Of a stretch of DNA of 64,000 bases, positions 46,958-55,156 are shown in pieces (the first letter of the stretch is position 1; every line of letters starts with the position of its first letter). The translations under genes and the position numbers were made by a program. The notes under the pieces are model-generated. The model had not been told where the DNA came from. It worked only from the letters and a program-made list of their open reading frames with translations, and ran no database searches. This stretch comes from Shewanella sp. MTB7. Lineage in GTDB: Bacteria > Pseudomonadota > Gammaproteobacteria > Enterobacterales > Shewanellaceae. The DNA lies in NCBI RefSeq assembly GCF_027571385.1, contig NZ_CP085636.1, positions 4,592,001 through 4,656,000 on the forward strand. Reading direction: 5' to 3'.

Positions 46958-47133
46958 AAGCAATGTGTAAAATATCCTTTTTGAACGATATTCGTCCAAC
47001 TTTTAATAGGTTTTATCGGATCTTGGCTAATTATCTTGATAGAATTTTTACACCTATCGCAAAGTGGCATATGCTTATAACTAAGCATATAAATTTTTTA
47101 GATGCTTTCTAACTTGTACATTAAGGATACCTT

Positions 47134-47511
47134 ATGGATGAAAGGCGTCAGTTTTCCCGTATTTTATTTGATACCAAAGCCTATCTTAATCAAGGCGATA
47201 AAATGTGGACGACTAAAATTCATGACTTAAGCCTCAATGGAGTACTCGTTGAAAAGCCTGTGGACTTCGCCCCTAACGAGAAATCAATCACATTAGGCTT
47301 CTCCCTTCCAGACTCAGATATTGAATTAGGTATGGAAGCGACACTCGTGTACCAAAAAGACAACCTTTTAGGACTAAAGTGTGTCCATATCGATGTAGAA
47401 AGCATCAGTCACCTTAGGCGCATATTAGAACTTAACCTAGGCGACTCCTCCCTTCTCAATCGTGAATTAGAGAACTTTATTGATGCACATGATATGCCGA
47501 CCTTGGAATGA
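47134..47511 (+). CDS. single-domain PilZ protein (c-di-GMP receptor)
   Basis: A 125-residue protein that is almost only a PilZ domain. Both c-di-GMP-binding motifs are visible: RRQFSR near the N-terminus (the RxxxR type) and DLSLNGVLV (the D/NxSxxG type). Such proteins bind c-di-GMP and act on motility, adhesion or enzyme partners. It sits between torR and the decayed accessory patch, with a TTAAGGAT ribosome site. Confidence 0.88.
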   Translation: MDERRQFSRILFDTKAYLNQGDKMWTTKIHDLSLNGVLVEKPVDFAPNEKSITLGFSLPDSDIELGMEATLVYQKDNLLGLKCVHIDVESISHLRRILELNLGDSSLLNRELENFIDAHDMPTLE

Positions 47512-47907
47512 AGGTTGATTACACTTTCTATATGTTAACTTTTGTCTGAATTGGTACCGGGTTGGATTGTTGAAGATTGTACTTCCATTGTCATCTATTG
47601 ACTGCCGCAGGTGCCGTGTATGGATACACCAATGTCGTGATCACATGGTCAATGATGTTCCCTACATCATAATGACATTTCCCATATCCCTATGGGTCAG
47701 ATGTGAAAGAACGACCTTACCTCTCGCTCAAAGAGTTTCACTGGGTGAAACTTCGCCCTGAAATCGAAGTCCTCAAGCTCACTTGCACCTGTTAATAAGT
47801 CTCTTCGATTTAGCTTTAATTGGTAAGGACTAACTCGTTTCAGCCCCATTGTGTATTGTAACGGTGGCGGTGCATAAGATTTTTGGAAAACTCAGTCTCC
47901 TTATAGC
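47512..47907. other. degenerate intergenic region with repeat copy A
   Basis: A 396-bp stretch with no intact gene. It contains copy A of an inverted repeat pair: block 1 at 47585-47648 and block 2 at about 47727-47815. In block 1, after correcting one frameshift, the frame reads AVYGYTNVVIT, as it does in copy B, suggesting a decayed coding element. Confidence 0.5.
47585..47815 (+). repeat. decayed inverted repeat, copy A
   Basis: Block 1 (47585-47648) matches the reverse complement of 48985-49047 at about 53 of 64 positions. Block 2 (about 47727-47815) matches the reverse complement of about 48701-48792 more weakly. The blocks are in the same order, so these are two copies of one element in opposite orientation, flanking the acetyltransferase gene. 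Confidence 0.7.
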
Positions 47908-48483
47908 CTATTCGTTCTCATAACCCTGCTCATTCTCATCAATCATCCTGATTAACTTAGCAGGCGTCCCACCATACAGTGAATCAGGCGGCACATCTGT
48001 ATTAACAACTGAGTTAGCCGCAATCACAGCTCGCGCACCAATGGTCACACCTTTGTTGATCACAACATTACCACCAATCCACACATCATCCTCAATGGTA
48101 ATAGGACCGCAGATGGTTTCCCAGTTACGACGTTTGAGATAGTTCAAGTCGTGGCTAGCACAGTAAAGTTGCGTGTTAGGGCCAATCAACACGTTATTGC
48201 CAATAGTAATTTTGGCACCATCCAGCATAGTTACATTCATGTTGATGAAAGTTTTTTCTCCAATCGAAATCGTCTTGCCGAATTCACAATAAAATGGAGA
48301 GCGGACTATACTAGAAGCCGAAATATTGCCCATTAGCTGTTGAAACTGTTCACTACGTTGAGAGTTATCTGTATTTTGGTTAATGGCCTGCAATAAATTC
48401 GAAGCATTTTGACGGATATGATTAATACTGTCTGCACCGCCGTCAAAGTCTTTGCCTGCAAGCATCTTTTCGAATTCGGTCAT
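47908..48483 (-). CDS. maltose/galactoside O-acetyltransferase-like hexapeptide protein
   Basis: A 191-residue acetyltransferase with a left-handed beta-helix of hexapeptide repeats (about 75-180). It has the Maa/NodL/LacA features: an N-terminal helical segment (EFEKMLAGKDFD), the catalytic histidine in LYCASHDLN, and the C-terminal GGTPAKLIR. It probably transfers acetyl from acetyl-CoA to a sugar hydroxyl; the true acceptor is unknown. Start at the ATG at 48483 with GAGAGA upstream; a longer frame to 48525 is less likely. It is flanked by the inverted decayed repeats and appears intact. Confidence 0.85.
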   Translation of the reverse strand: MTEFEKMLAGKDFDGGADSINHIRQNASNLLQAINQNTDNSQRSEQFQQLMGNISASSIVRSPFYCEFGKTISIGEKTFINMNVTMLDGAKITIGNNVLIGPNTQLYCASHDLNYLKRRNWETICGPITIEDDVWIGGNVVINKGVTIGARAVIAANSVVNTDVPPDSLYGGTPAKLIRMIDENEQGYENE

Positions 48484-49239
48484 ATTGTCTCTCAACTTTA
48501 TTATATAGGTTTGTTGAAACAACATTGTATCACTTGCAGTGTCACCTACTCCTCACCCCATTCGTAACTTAGCGCTAGTGCACACTTCTTGTTACCTCAC
48601 GCGCAAAAAGCACCCGAGTACGCCTTACGCAGAGTGTCTCAAAGTGATATCACAACTGTGTTGGTAAGTATTATCCAAAAAAAAGTTGGAACCCAAAGAA
48701 CCTAAATCGAAGAAATTAATATTCAGGTGTGAATGCGGCTGTGACCTTCGACAGCAGGGCGAGATTTTACAAGGTGAAACTCTTCAAGTGGGAGATAGAG
48801 ATATCGAACTGGCCTTTTAACAGGGAGGTTATTGGCTGTCATAGAGCCCACAGGTATTGTGCTTTACAACGATATCCCTATCTAAAGCCAGTTCAGCATC
48901 CATGCTTCTCGTTCGTGAGCTTGAAGCTGCGCTTCACTCACCGTGTCGCAGAAGTGTTTACACGTTCAGGCCGTTCACTCACATCCGTGTGATCACGACA
49001 TTCGTATATCCATATACAGCACCGCCGCAGGCTATAGATAACAATGGAGCTATGATTCCCAACAAACCATCAAACACTAAACCGGCCAAATGAACTCAAT
49101 CTAAAAAGATACTTCAAACTTATTATTCGACAAGTAAAGACAACTGACTTTAACTCATCTAGGGTAACTTGCTCATTGAACAGAAACGACTGACAAGATA
49201 TGTTGATTACTCATAGGCAACTGTATTTTAAGCCACTAG
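48484..49239. other. degenerate intergenic region with repeat copy B
   Basis: A 756-bp stretch without an intact gene. An 87-codon open frame on the plus strand (48729-48992) lies over repeat copy B and has low-complexity, unconvincing sequence. On the minus strand a short frame from about 49085 reads AGLVFDGLLGIIAPLLS and then ACGGAVYGYTNVVIT before a stop, probably the better preserved relic of the coding element seen in copy A. Confidence 0.5.
48701..49047 (-). repeat. decayed inverted repeat, copy B
   Basis: The partner of copy A, in opposite orientation. Block 1 is 48985-49047, block 2 about 48701-48792. The spacer between its blocks is about 190 bases, against about 80 in copy A, so one copy has gained or lost sequence. 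Confidence 0.7.
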
Positions 49240-49929
49240 GTGCATGTAATGAACTCAACAACCGTACCAATAATCAGATATCAAAATGCAAGAGAAACAA
49301 TGTCATGGCTATGTGATGTCATTGGTTTTGACGTTTTCTTAGAGATCTCTGGCAACGATAACAAGATTGAACATGCGAGACTAACACTAGGGTCGAGTAT
49401 GGTAATGCTTGCATCTCTTGGACGTGATGGTCAGTTCGAAAGTAAGTTTAAGACTCCTCGGACTGTTAAATGTATTACACAATGTACATCTATTTTCGTG
49501 GAAGACCCCAGTGTTATTTATAATAGAGCTGTTACTGCTGGTGCAAATATCGTCCAAGAAATAGAGCGCTTTGAATTTGGTGGTGAAACTTTTATATTTG
49601 AAGAGATTTAATACCAATTACATTAAATATGTAGTCAATTCAGAGGCGCTCAAATTTTTCAATTCAAGGCGCATTGATGAGAGAATGGTTACTCCCTTGT
49701 TAGTCAATGCAAAGCAGAAGTGGAATATTTGAGAGCCTCCCACAGGGCGGGTTTCAAAGCCCTGGATACTGTGTTGAATGATTTAGATATAGAATAACTA
49801 TTAGCTTCAACCATCCGCCTAGTCTTCAGCACTTTGAATTCCCGCTGAATGAACAGATACTTAATGTAATTGGTATCGTCCCACATGTGGGTCATTACAA
49901 GTCACGATCCATGGAAGGTCACATGGTGA
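49240..49929 (+). pseudogene. VOC-family (glyoxalase-like) gene interrupted by a MITE-like element
   Basis: The first part (49240-49611) encodes 123 residues of a vicinal-oxygen-chelate/glyoxalase-like protein, starting MHVMNSTTVPIIRYQNARE and reaching FGGETFIFEEI before a stop made by the inserted element. After the element, 49879-49929 continues in the same frame with SHMWVITSHDPW, which fits the usual VOC ending (EGHLW...YDPW), and then stops. The gene is thus split by an insertion of about 266 bases and probably dead, although the first part could still be translated as a truncated protein. A GTGCATGTA start region precedes it. Confidence 0.8.
49611..49876. mobile_element. MITE-like element with 16-bp terminal inverted repeats
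   Basis: Terminal repeats ATACCAATTACATTAA (49611-49626) and its perfect complement TTAATGTAATTGGTAT (49861-49876). Length 266 bp, no coding capacity, so it would need a transposase elsewhere. No clear target duplication is seen. It lies inside the VOC-family gene; the two gene halves are in the same frame on either side. Confidence 0.85.
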
Positions 49930-49967
49930 AATATATCAATCAATTTGAAAGGAACAAGTATGGTTGA

Positions 49968-50207
49968 AGTAGAGGCGGTCACCTTGGGCGGATTGCCATT
50001 TTAAATGAATATCGTGGTAAAGGCTTGGGCTCGAAAATTATTGCATCATTAACCCAAATTGCAGTTGCAAATGGTTATGCTCGTGTTTATCTCGATTCAC
50101 AAAAACAGGCTATTGAGTTCTATGAGAAACTGGGTTTTACACCATTTGGTGATGAATATATTGAGGCCAATATTGAACATATTTCAATGGAAAAAACCTT
50201 AATTTAA
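49968..50207 (+). pseudogene. N-terminally deleted GNAT acetyltransferase remnant
   Basis: An open frame encoding the C-terminal half of a GNAT N-acetyltransferase: LGRIAILNEYRGKGLGSKII carries the acetyl-CoA-binding RGKGLG motif, followed by the typical AIEFYEKLGF and EHISMEKTL end. The frame is closed by a TGA at 49965 and there is no N-terminal half upstream. A start at 50025 would lack the cofactor motif. Probably not functional. Confidence 0.75.
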
Positions 50208-50218
50208 CTCACTACTCA

Positions 50219-50451
50219 GGATTTAGTGAGTGGGAGAGACATCCTGCAGGTGATGAATTAGTACAAGTTATTGAAGGTGAATACATTTAGTGCTCTTGGA
50301 TAATGGTGTTGAAACTAAACAGAGGTTTATGCCAGGAGAACTAATAGTCGTGCCCCAAGGTGTATAGCATAGATTCGAATCCCCCAACGAGTTAAAAGTA
50401 TTGACCATAACACCACCTCCGACAGAACATAGTATTATAATGCCAAAGTGA
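50219..50451 (+). pseudogene. cupin-domain gene with frameshift and stop codon
   Basis: One frame reads FSEWERHPAGDELVQVIEGE and then meets a stop at 50288-50290. The continuation lies in another frame from 50290: VLLDNGVETKQRFMPGELIV, then a TAG at 50365-50367 where a tryptophan is expected (VPQGV-stop-HRFE), then VLTITPPPTEHS. Together these make a single cupin-2 domain. At least one frameshift and one nonsense change make it a pseudogene. Confidence 0.8.
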
Positions 50452-50474
50452 ATATCACCAAAAGGATGACGGTA

Positions 50475-50696
50475 ATGAGGGTTAAAAAAGAGAGAGATAT
50501 CGAGAAGAGTTACACCAACGCAGAGTTTGTAGCCAAATTGAGACGTCTGGCTGATTCATTAGAAAGCGGTAATAAATTTGAAATACAGATCGCCGGTGAA
50601 AGGATCTATGTTCCCGTCCGGGCCATTTACAATATTGAACATGAGCGTGAAGGCACTGAAGAGGAGATTGAGTTTCAAATCAAATGGTCTAACTAA
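50475..50696 (+). CDS. amphi-Trp domain-containing protein
   Basis: A 73-residue protein. KSYTNAEFVAKLRRLADSLE, followed by FEIQIAGERIYVP and the acidic end EEEIEFQIKW, matches the amphi-Trp domain family of small proteins of unknown function. I choose the ATG at 50475, because AAAGGA lies just upstream; in-frame ATGs at 50448 and 50466 are less likely. It is the first intact gene after the decayed patch and may be part of the accessory content. Confidence 0.75.
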   Translation: MRVKKERDIEKSYTNAEFVAKLRRLADSLESGNKFEIQIAGERIYVPVRAIYNIEHEREGTEEEIEFQIKWSN

Positions 50697-50810
50697 GCAC
50701 TTTTACTCAAAAAGCATGCTAGAAGTAATGTGATGACACAGGGATAACCTAGCAAGCGTCCAAGAGCCTCTTTCAATGCTCTTGGACTTAGTGATATCAA
50801 CTGTTAGCCG

Positions 50811-52184
50811 TTAATTAATCAACTCCATCAGTTCGTGAATCGTCTTAACCGGGTTTATTTTAGCCCCTAAACCTTCCATTGATTTATGATAATTGCGGAA
50901 TGGAATAAAGATCTCAGTAAAACCATGTTGAACTGCTTCCTTCACTCGTGGAACGCCGCTGTCGATAGGGCGAACATCGCCGTTTAAACTGAGTTCCCCC
51001 ATGATGCAGGTCGTTCTTGGCACCACGAAATCATTCAAACTGCTGAGTAAGGCTGTGACTAAGGCTAAATCGATACAAGTTTCAGACTCATCGATTTTCA
51101 AGCCACCGACTATATTGAAATAGGTATCATGAAAAATCTTCGTCTTAGTGTGTTTACGCAATATTCCTGTCAGCATCTTAATACGGTTCATATTCAGGCC
51201 AACACAGACTCGTTGTGGAAACTCACCTTCTGTTTCTGTGGTTAAACACTGGATCTCTAGCAATAAGTTGCGATTTCCTTTCCGAATACAAGTAATTGTC
51301 GCACCTGCAGACTCGGTGGTTGATCCAGAAAGGAATATTTCACTCGGGTTATCGACACTGAGCATACCCCGCTCAGTCATTCTGAAAATACCGACAGTAT
51401 CGACATCACCAAAGCGGTTTTTATTCGCCCTAAGAGTTCGTATTTGCCCATCGTTACACTCTAAATGAGTTAAGCAATCAACAATATGAATCAAAGTCTG
51501 CGGGCCTGCAGTCTCGTTATTTTTATTCACATGAGCCACTAAGAACATGGTGACGTTATTTTGTTTACAGTATTGAGTGAGCGACTGTGCACTGCTTTTT
51601 ACTTGGGAGGGAGAACCTGGACTACCATTGGCCAAATCCGTAACGACCGCTTGTATCGAGTCGATAACAGCAAACTTAACCTGTTTAGCATCAAGCTCGG
51701 CAATAATCGCCTCAACACTGGTTTCCGCCATCAAATAGAGATTTTCTTCGTTGCAGTCTAACTTGAGGCGATTGACACGATTCTTAAACTGCGACAATGA
51801 CTCTTCAGCAGTACAGTAGAGCGATGGCATAATTTGAGACATGCGAGCAACAAGATCCGATAGCAAGGTAGTTTTACCCGCTCCAGGATCACCTGAGATA
51901 ATATTGACCGACCCAGTGGTTAAACCGCCACACAAGACGCGGTCTAATTCACCAATGCCCGTCAGCATTTTTTCCGCTTCAAACTCCTTTATTTCACTCA
52001 ACTTCTTAGAGCCACCACCCACGGCGCCAGCATAACCTGCCACAGAAGAGCTAGATGACTTGCTAGTACCTAAACGGACTTCGGTAATGGTATTCCACTC
52101 TTGGCATGCACTACACTGCCCCTGCCATCGAGGAAAGTCTTGGCCACACTCATTGCACACATATGCTGTTTTATTCTTCGCCAT
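50811..52184 (-). CDS. radA: DNA repair protein RadA/Sms
   Basis: A 457-residue RecA-like DNA helicase that helps branch migration and processing of recombination intermediates. Order: N-terminal zinc finger CNECG...CSACQEW (about 10-33); RecA-like ATPase with GDPGAGKTT (about 97-105); the RadA-specific KNRFG motif in ANKNRFGDVD; and a C-terminal Lon-protease-like domain (about 330-455). Standard length. Divergent from the double-PilZ gene, a common Shewanella arrangement. Upstream at about 52202-52225 there is a C-rich/G-rich near-palindrome of unknown use. Confidence 0.97.
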   Translation of the reverse strand: MAKNKTAYVCNECGQDFPRWQGQCSACQEWNTITEVRLGTSKSSSSSVAGYAGAVGGGSKKLSEIKEFEAEKMLTGIGELDRVLCGGLTTGSVNIISGDPGAGKTTLLSDLVARMSQIMPSLYCTAEESLSQFKNRVNRLKLDCNEENLYLMAETSVEAIIAELDAKQVKFAVIDSIQAVVTDLANGSPGSPSQVKSSAQSLTQYCKQNNVTMFLVAHVNKNNETAGPQTLIHIVDCLTHLECNDGQIRTLRANKNRFGDVDTVGIFRMTERGMLSVDNPSEIFLSGSTTESAGATITCIRKGNRNLLLEIQCLTTETEGEFPQRVCVGLNMNRIKMLTGILRKHTKTKIFHDTYFNIVGGLKIDESETCIDLALVTALLSSLNDFVVPRTTCIMGELSLNGDVRPIDSGVPRVKEAVQHGFTEIFIPFRNYHKSMEGLGAKINPVKTIHELMELIN

Positions 52185-52569
52185 ATCTCTTCATAATTGG
52201 TATACCCCCTTAAACTAGGGGGATAAGTCGGTTTAATTTAATAGTAACAACACACTCTTTATCCGAATGCTAAACTGCTTATGATTAACCGAATATTACC
52301 ACCCGGTTATTATGCAATCGAATTGTGAACATTTTTATAATGGTTAAGTCATAATAACAGCTTATAGTCAAACTGATCGGTATTCGTTATCAAGAAATCT
52401 CGGCAACTGCCGACATAAGATTAGCTAGCGACAAGGTTATCAGTCATGGAATCATTTATACTCTATGTTAAAAATAATGAATCCTAATTTGTCTGCTGCA
52501 CAGTTCATGTCACGGGTTTAAATAACATCGAATAATAATGAAAAGTCCCCCTACTAATAATAAGAGTGA
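52185..52569. other. divergent intergenic region between radA and the double-PilZ gene
   Basis: A 385-bp AT-rich gap. It contains the near-palindrome TACCCCCTT...AGGGGGATA at about 52202-52225. AATTGGTAT at 52196-52204 resembles a MITE tip, but no second end was seen. No gene. Confidence 0.4.
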
Positions 52570-55005
52570 GTGATGAGTTTAGACGAACACAGCGCCTTAA
52601 TTGAACAACTAAAACCCCTGCTAATGGAACCCGATTTCCAGTCGCTTTTCGACATGCTAACGAAAGATGAATCAAACTCAACCCGTTTTTTGCTAAAAAT
52701 GGAACTAAATCGTATCTCAACGCTCTGTACACGACTTATCGATTTAAGGGATAAATCCGAACTACCTTGTGATGAGGTGACACAGGGAAGCCTACATCAT
52801 TACTTAGATGAACCAGCAAAAGAGTGCTTTAACGAGTCCATGGCTTTATATCATGGCAATTATACACTCGGGGTTTATGAACATGTTCTCGACACTCATA
52901 AACGTCGTAAGGCTAAGCTTCAAGAGGTCGGTCAAGTCATCGAACCCTCGCTATCTGAACCTTTTATTGCAAAAGGCGTGGTGCTGGGGAGCTACTTCAA
53001 TCGCAGTGAAGAGAGGATGAATTACAGCATTCGAATTGCCGTTTTTCAGCCCGGAACCGTGGAAATCTCAGGGATAACGGTCGATCTCTCTGTTGGAGGC
53101 GCACGTATACGTTTGCCTTTGAAACATGATTTAAACCTCGATACTCCTATTAAGGTAAAGTTACTGGAACTGAGTGAGGAGTATTATTTTGAAGACTTAC
53201 AAAAAGGTGTCGACTATCAAATAGTTGACACTCAAATAAACTCTGAATACTGCTGGATGCGACTTAAGCGTATTGGCGGAAAAGATGCGCTCACCGAGAT
53301 GCTATCTAACCTGATTAAGGGACATAAATTCAGATATAAAGTCGACATCAATGATATTTTAGTGGCCGCTACTGGACTTGGATTTGAACGCCATTATCTG
53401 CCTCACCTTCCCCATCTACCTCTGTTTATCGAATCAGGGAATCAGGATGAGAATGTAACATATAAAATTACCCATAAACTTCTCAGTCGTGACAATCAAC
53501 AACTGCAGTATTATTTTCAGGATGAGCAAAATATAAGTCAGCTCTCAAACATGATAACCAGTGACAGAATAAAATCCTTGATAAACGAGCCAAACAATAA
53601 AGATCATAGCCTATTATTCAGTTTCACTTTCCATACAAATGGCAGGATTTACTTCTATTCCGCTACATTGGCTGAACTAAAAAAGACCAAATTACTCCCT
53701 CTATTTTTAAGTTTTGGCTCTGCTAAACCCTCATGGAAAACCCTAAAACTCACCCATCATGCCATAGAGCATAGGAAGTCTTATAAAGCGAGTTTATTAC
53801 CTGGCGACGATAGCTGTTACTCGGCGCTAACTGAAGCTCAACTTAAACGCTTCTCCCATGTGTTACAACTGATCGACTTAACCGACCCAAATGCTAAGGA
53901 GCATTATCAAAGCTGGAGCAAAGAGTGTGTAAATACTGCCAATGAACTAAAGCGCTTCGGTCAGCAAAAAAAGCAGAAAGATACCATAAAATTACTCTCC
54001 CTCCAGTTCAGTGAACGACGAAATGAAGCTCGATTCTCATTTAAGACTCAAGTTAAGGTGACTCAGGGGAAAAAAACGATAACGGGCTTTTCCCAAGATA
54101 TCTCAAGTAAAGGATTACAAGTATTATTGGAACAAGCGGGGGATTTTGATAAAACGGCCCCTCTTCAGCTTAGCTTCCCAAAGCTTCAGACTATTGCGGG
54201 CAAGATTCAACTCAATCAGCTTCCCTATCGACTTATAAGAGCCAGACAGTCTGGAGCAAATGTACATCTAGCAGCTGTGATGGGCCACAACCCTCACATA
54301 GGTGTCGAATTTATGAATAAGCTCATCACCAGTAACCGCGATAAACTGGAAAAACTGACCGAAGCCAACAGTGAGATGAAGGAACTGGCTGACGGCTTAA
54401 AAAACTTGCTGATGCGAAACTTAGTGTCTGTGCCCTATTTTATCGAAAAAACGGTTAAAAGTGCCAAATTAAGTACCTTAGGAGTCGGAACGCATAAAAA
54501 TGAAATCACTGATATTTTCGCTGCTTCAGCACCACAATCACTGGAATACAATCTGGAGTCTTTACTAAAAGATGGACGATTAAAACACGATTTCATCGAT
54601 CCACTACGCACTCTGAAAACTCAACCAGGTCTCAATTTTTTCGAACTGTATCTGCAAGTATCCAGACAATCCCTCGGCCAAGTAAAAGTAAGATGTGTCA
54701 CTCCAGATGAAATTGGCGATATCCGTGCTAGGGAGCATTTTATAAATCAAAGCCATAATTTAGGTCGCTTTATGGCATTAAGGGTCTATCGAGGTGTCAC
54801 CGCAAAACCAGACCTTACCTATATAAGACGAGAGTTGGAATATATTGCGATCCATGCGCACCATAAAGCAAAGCAACTGCAAGAACTATTATGGAGAGTG
54901 GTAGGCGTCGGCGAGTTTCTTGATATCACTGAAGAGGTGTTACTTAGGTACCCTAGTATCTATCAAGAACTGGATCTTGAGGCAAACAAAACCACCCCAG
55001 CTTAG
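52570..55005 (+). CDS. large protein with two PilZ domains
   Basis: An 811-residue cytoplasmic protein without membrane segments. Two PilZ-like regions are visible: the first at about 145-265, with GITVDLSVGGARIRL; the second at about 470-595, with SERRNEARFSF and FSQDISSKGLQVLL, the latter having both c-di-GMP motifs. The first has the DxSxxG motif but a weaker arginine motif. The N-terminal, middle and C-terminal parts (about 600-811) match nothing I recognise. It may be a c-di-GMP effector; the target is unknown. Divergent from radA. Confidence 0.8.
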   Translation: MMSLDEHSALIEQLKPLLMEPDFQSLFDMLTKDESNSTRFLLKMELNRISTLCTRLIDLRDKSELPCDEVTQGSLHHYLDEPAKECFNESMALYHGNYTLGVYEHVLDTHKRRKAKLQEVGQVIEPSLSEPFIAKGVVLGSYFNRSEERMNYSIRIAVFQPGTVEISGITVDLSVGGARIRLPLKHDLNLDTPIKVKLLELSEEYYFEDLQKGVDYQIVDTQINSEYCWMRLKRIGGKDALTEMLSNLIKGHKFRYKVDINDILVAATGLGFERHYLPHLPHLPLFIESGNQDENVTYKITHKLLSRDNQQLQYYFQDEQNISQLSNMITSDRIKSLINEPNNKDHSLLFSFTFHTNGRIYFYSATLAELKKTKLLPLFLSFGSAKPSWKTLKLTHHAIEHRKSYKASLLPGDDSCYSALTEAQLKRFSHVLQLIDLTDPNAKEHYQSWSKECVNTANELKRFGQQKKQKDTIKLLSLQFSERRNEARFSFKTQVKVTQGKKTITGFSQDISSKGLQVLLEQAGDFDKTAPLQLSFPKLQTIAGKIQLNQLPYRLIRARQSGANVHLAAVMGHNPHIGVEFMNKLITSNRDKLEKLTEANSEMKELADGLKNLLMRNLVSVPYFIEKTVKSAKLSTLGVGTHKNEITDIFAASAPQSLEYNLESLLKDGRLKHDFIDPLRTLKTQPGLNFFELYLQVSRQSLGQVKVRCVTPDEIGDIRAREHFINQSHNLGRFMALRVYRGVTAKPDLTYIRRELEYIAIHAHHKAKQLQELLWRVVGVGEFLDITEEVLLRYPSIYQELDLEANKTTPA

Positions 55006-55011
55006 CTTCAA

Positions 55012-55040
55012 CGGCTTGACAGCACAGGGCTGTCGAGCCG
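55012..55040. terminator. hairpin after the double-PilZ gene
   Basis: CGGCTTGACAGC pairs with GCTGTCGAGCCG (one G-T pair) around a five-base loop, seven bases after the stop codon. No proper T-run follows, so termination is only probable. Confidence 0.55.
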
Positions 55041-55156
55041 AATATTCATCACTTCACTCAACTTTGCCTAACTTTCACAGTGCTTTACCTAAGTTAACCC
55101 GTCTTTAAGCGAAAAACATGTAGGCTAATACTTTTCCTAACAAGATAGGCTACCTG

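Noticed and set aside
47567..47761. 64-codon open frame on the plus strand
   Set aside because: It crosses the frameshift relative to copy B and has no ribosome-binding site; likely chance.
48729..48992. 87-codon open frame on the plus strand
   Set aside because: It overlies the decayed repeat copy B, has no good ribosome-binding site and its protein sequence looks non-biological; the homologous copy A does not preserve this frame.
47512..50451. Integron cassette array
   Set aside because: The clustered small genes suggested it, but no attC-type sites (GTTRRRY/RYYYAAC pairs) and no integrase were found, and gene ends are connected by other repeat types.
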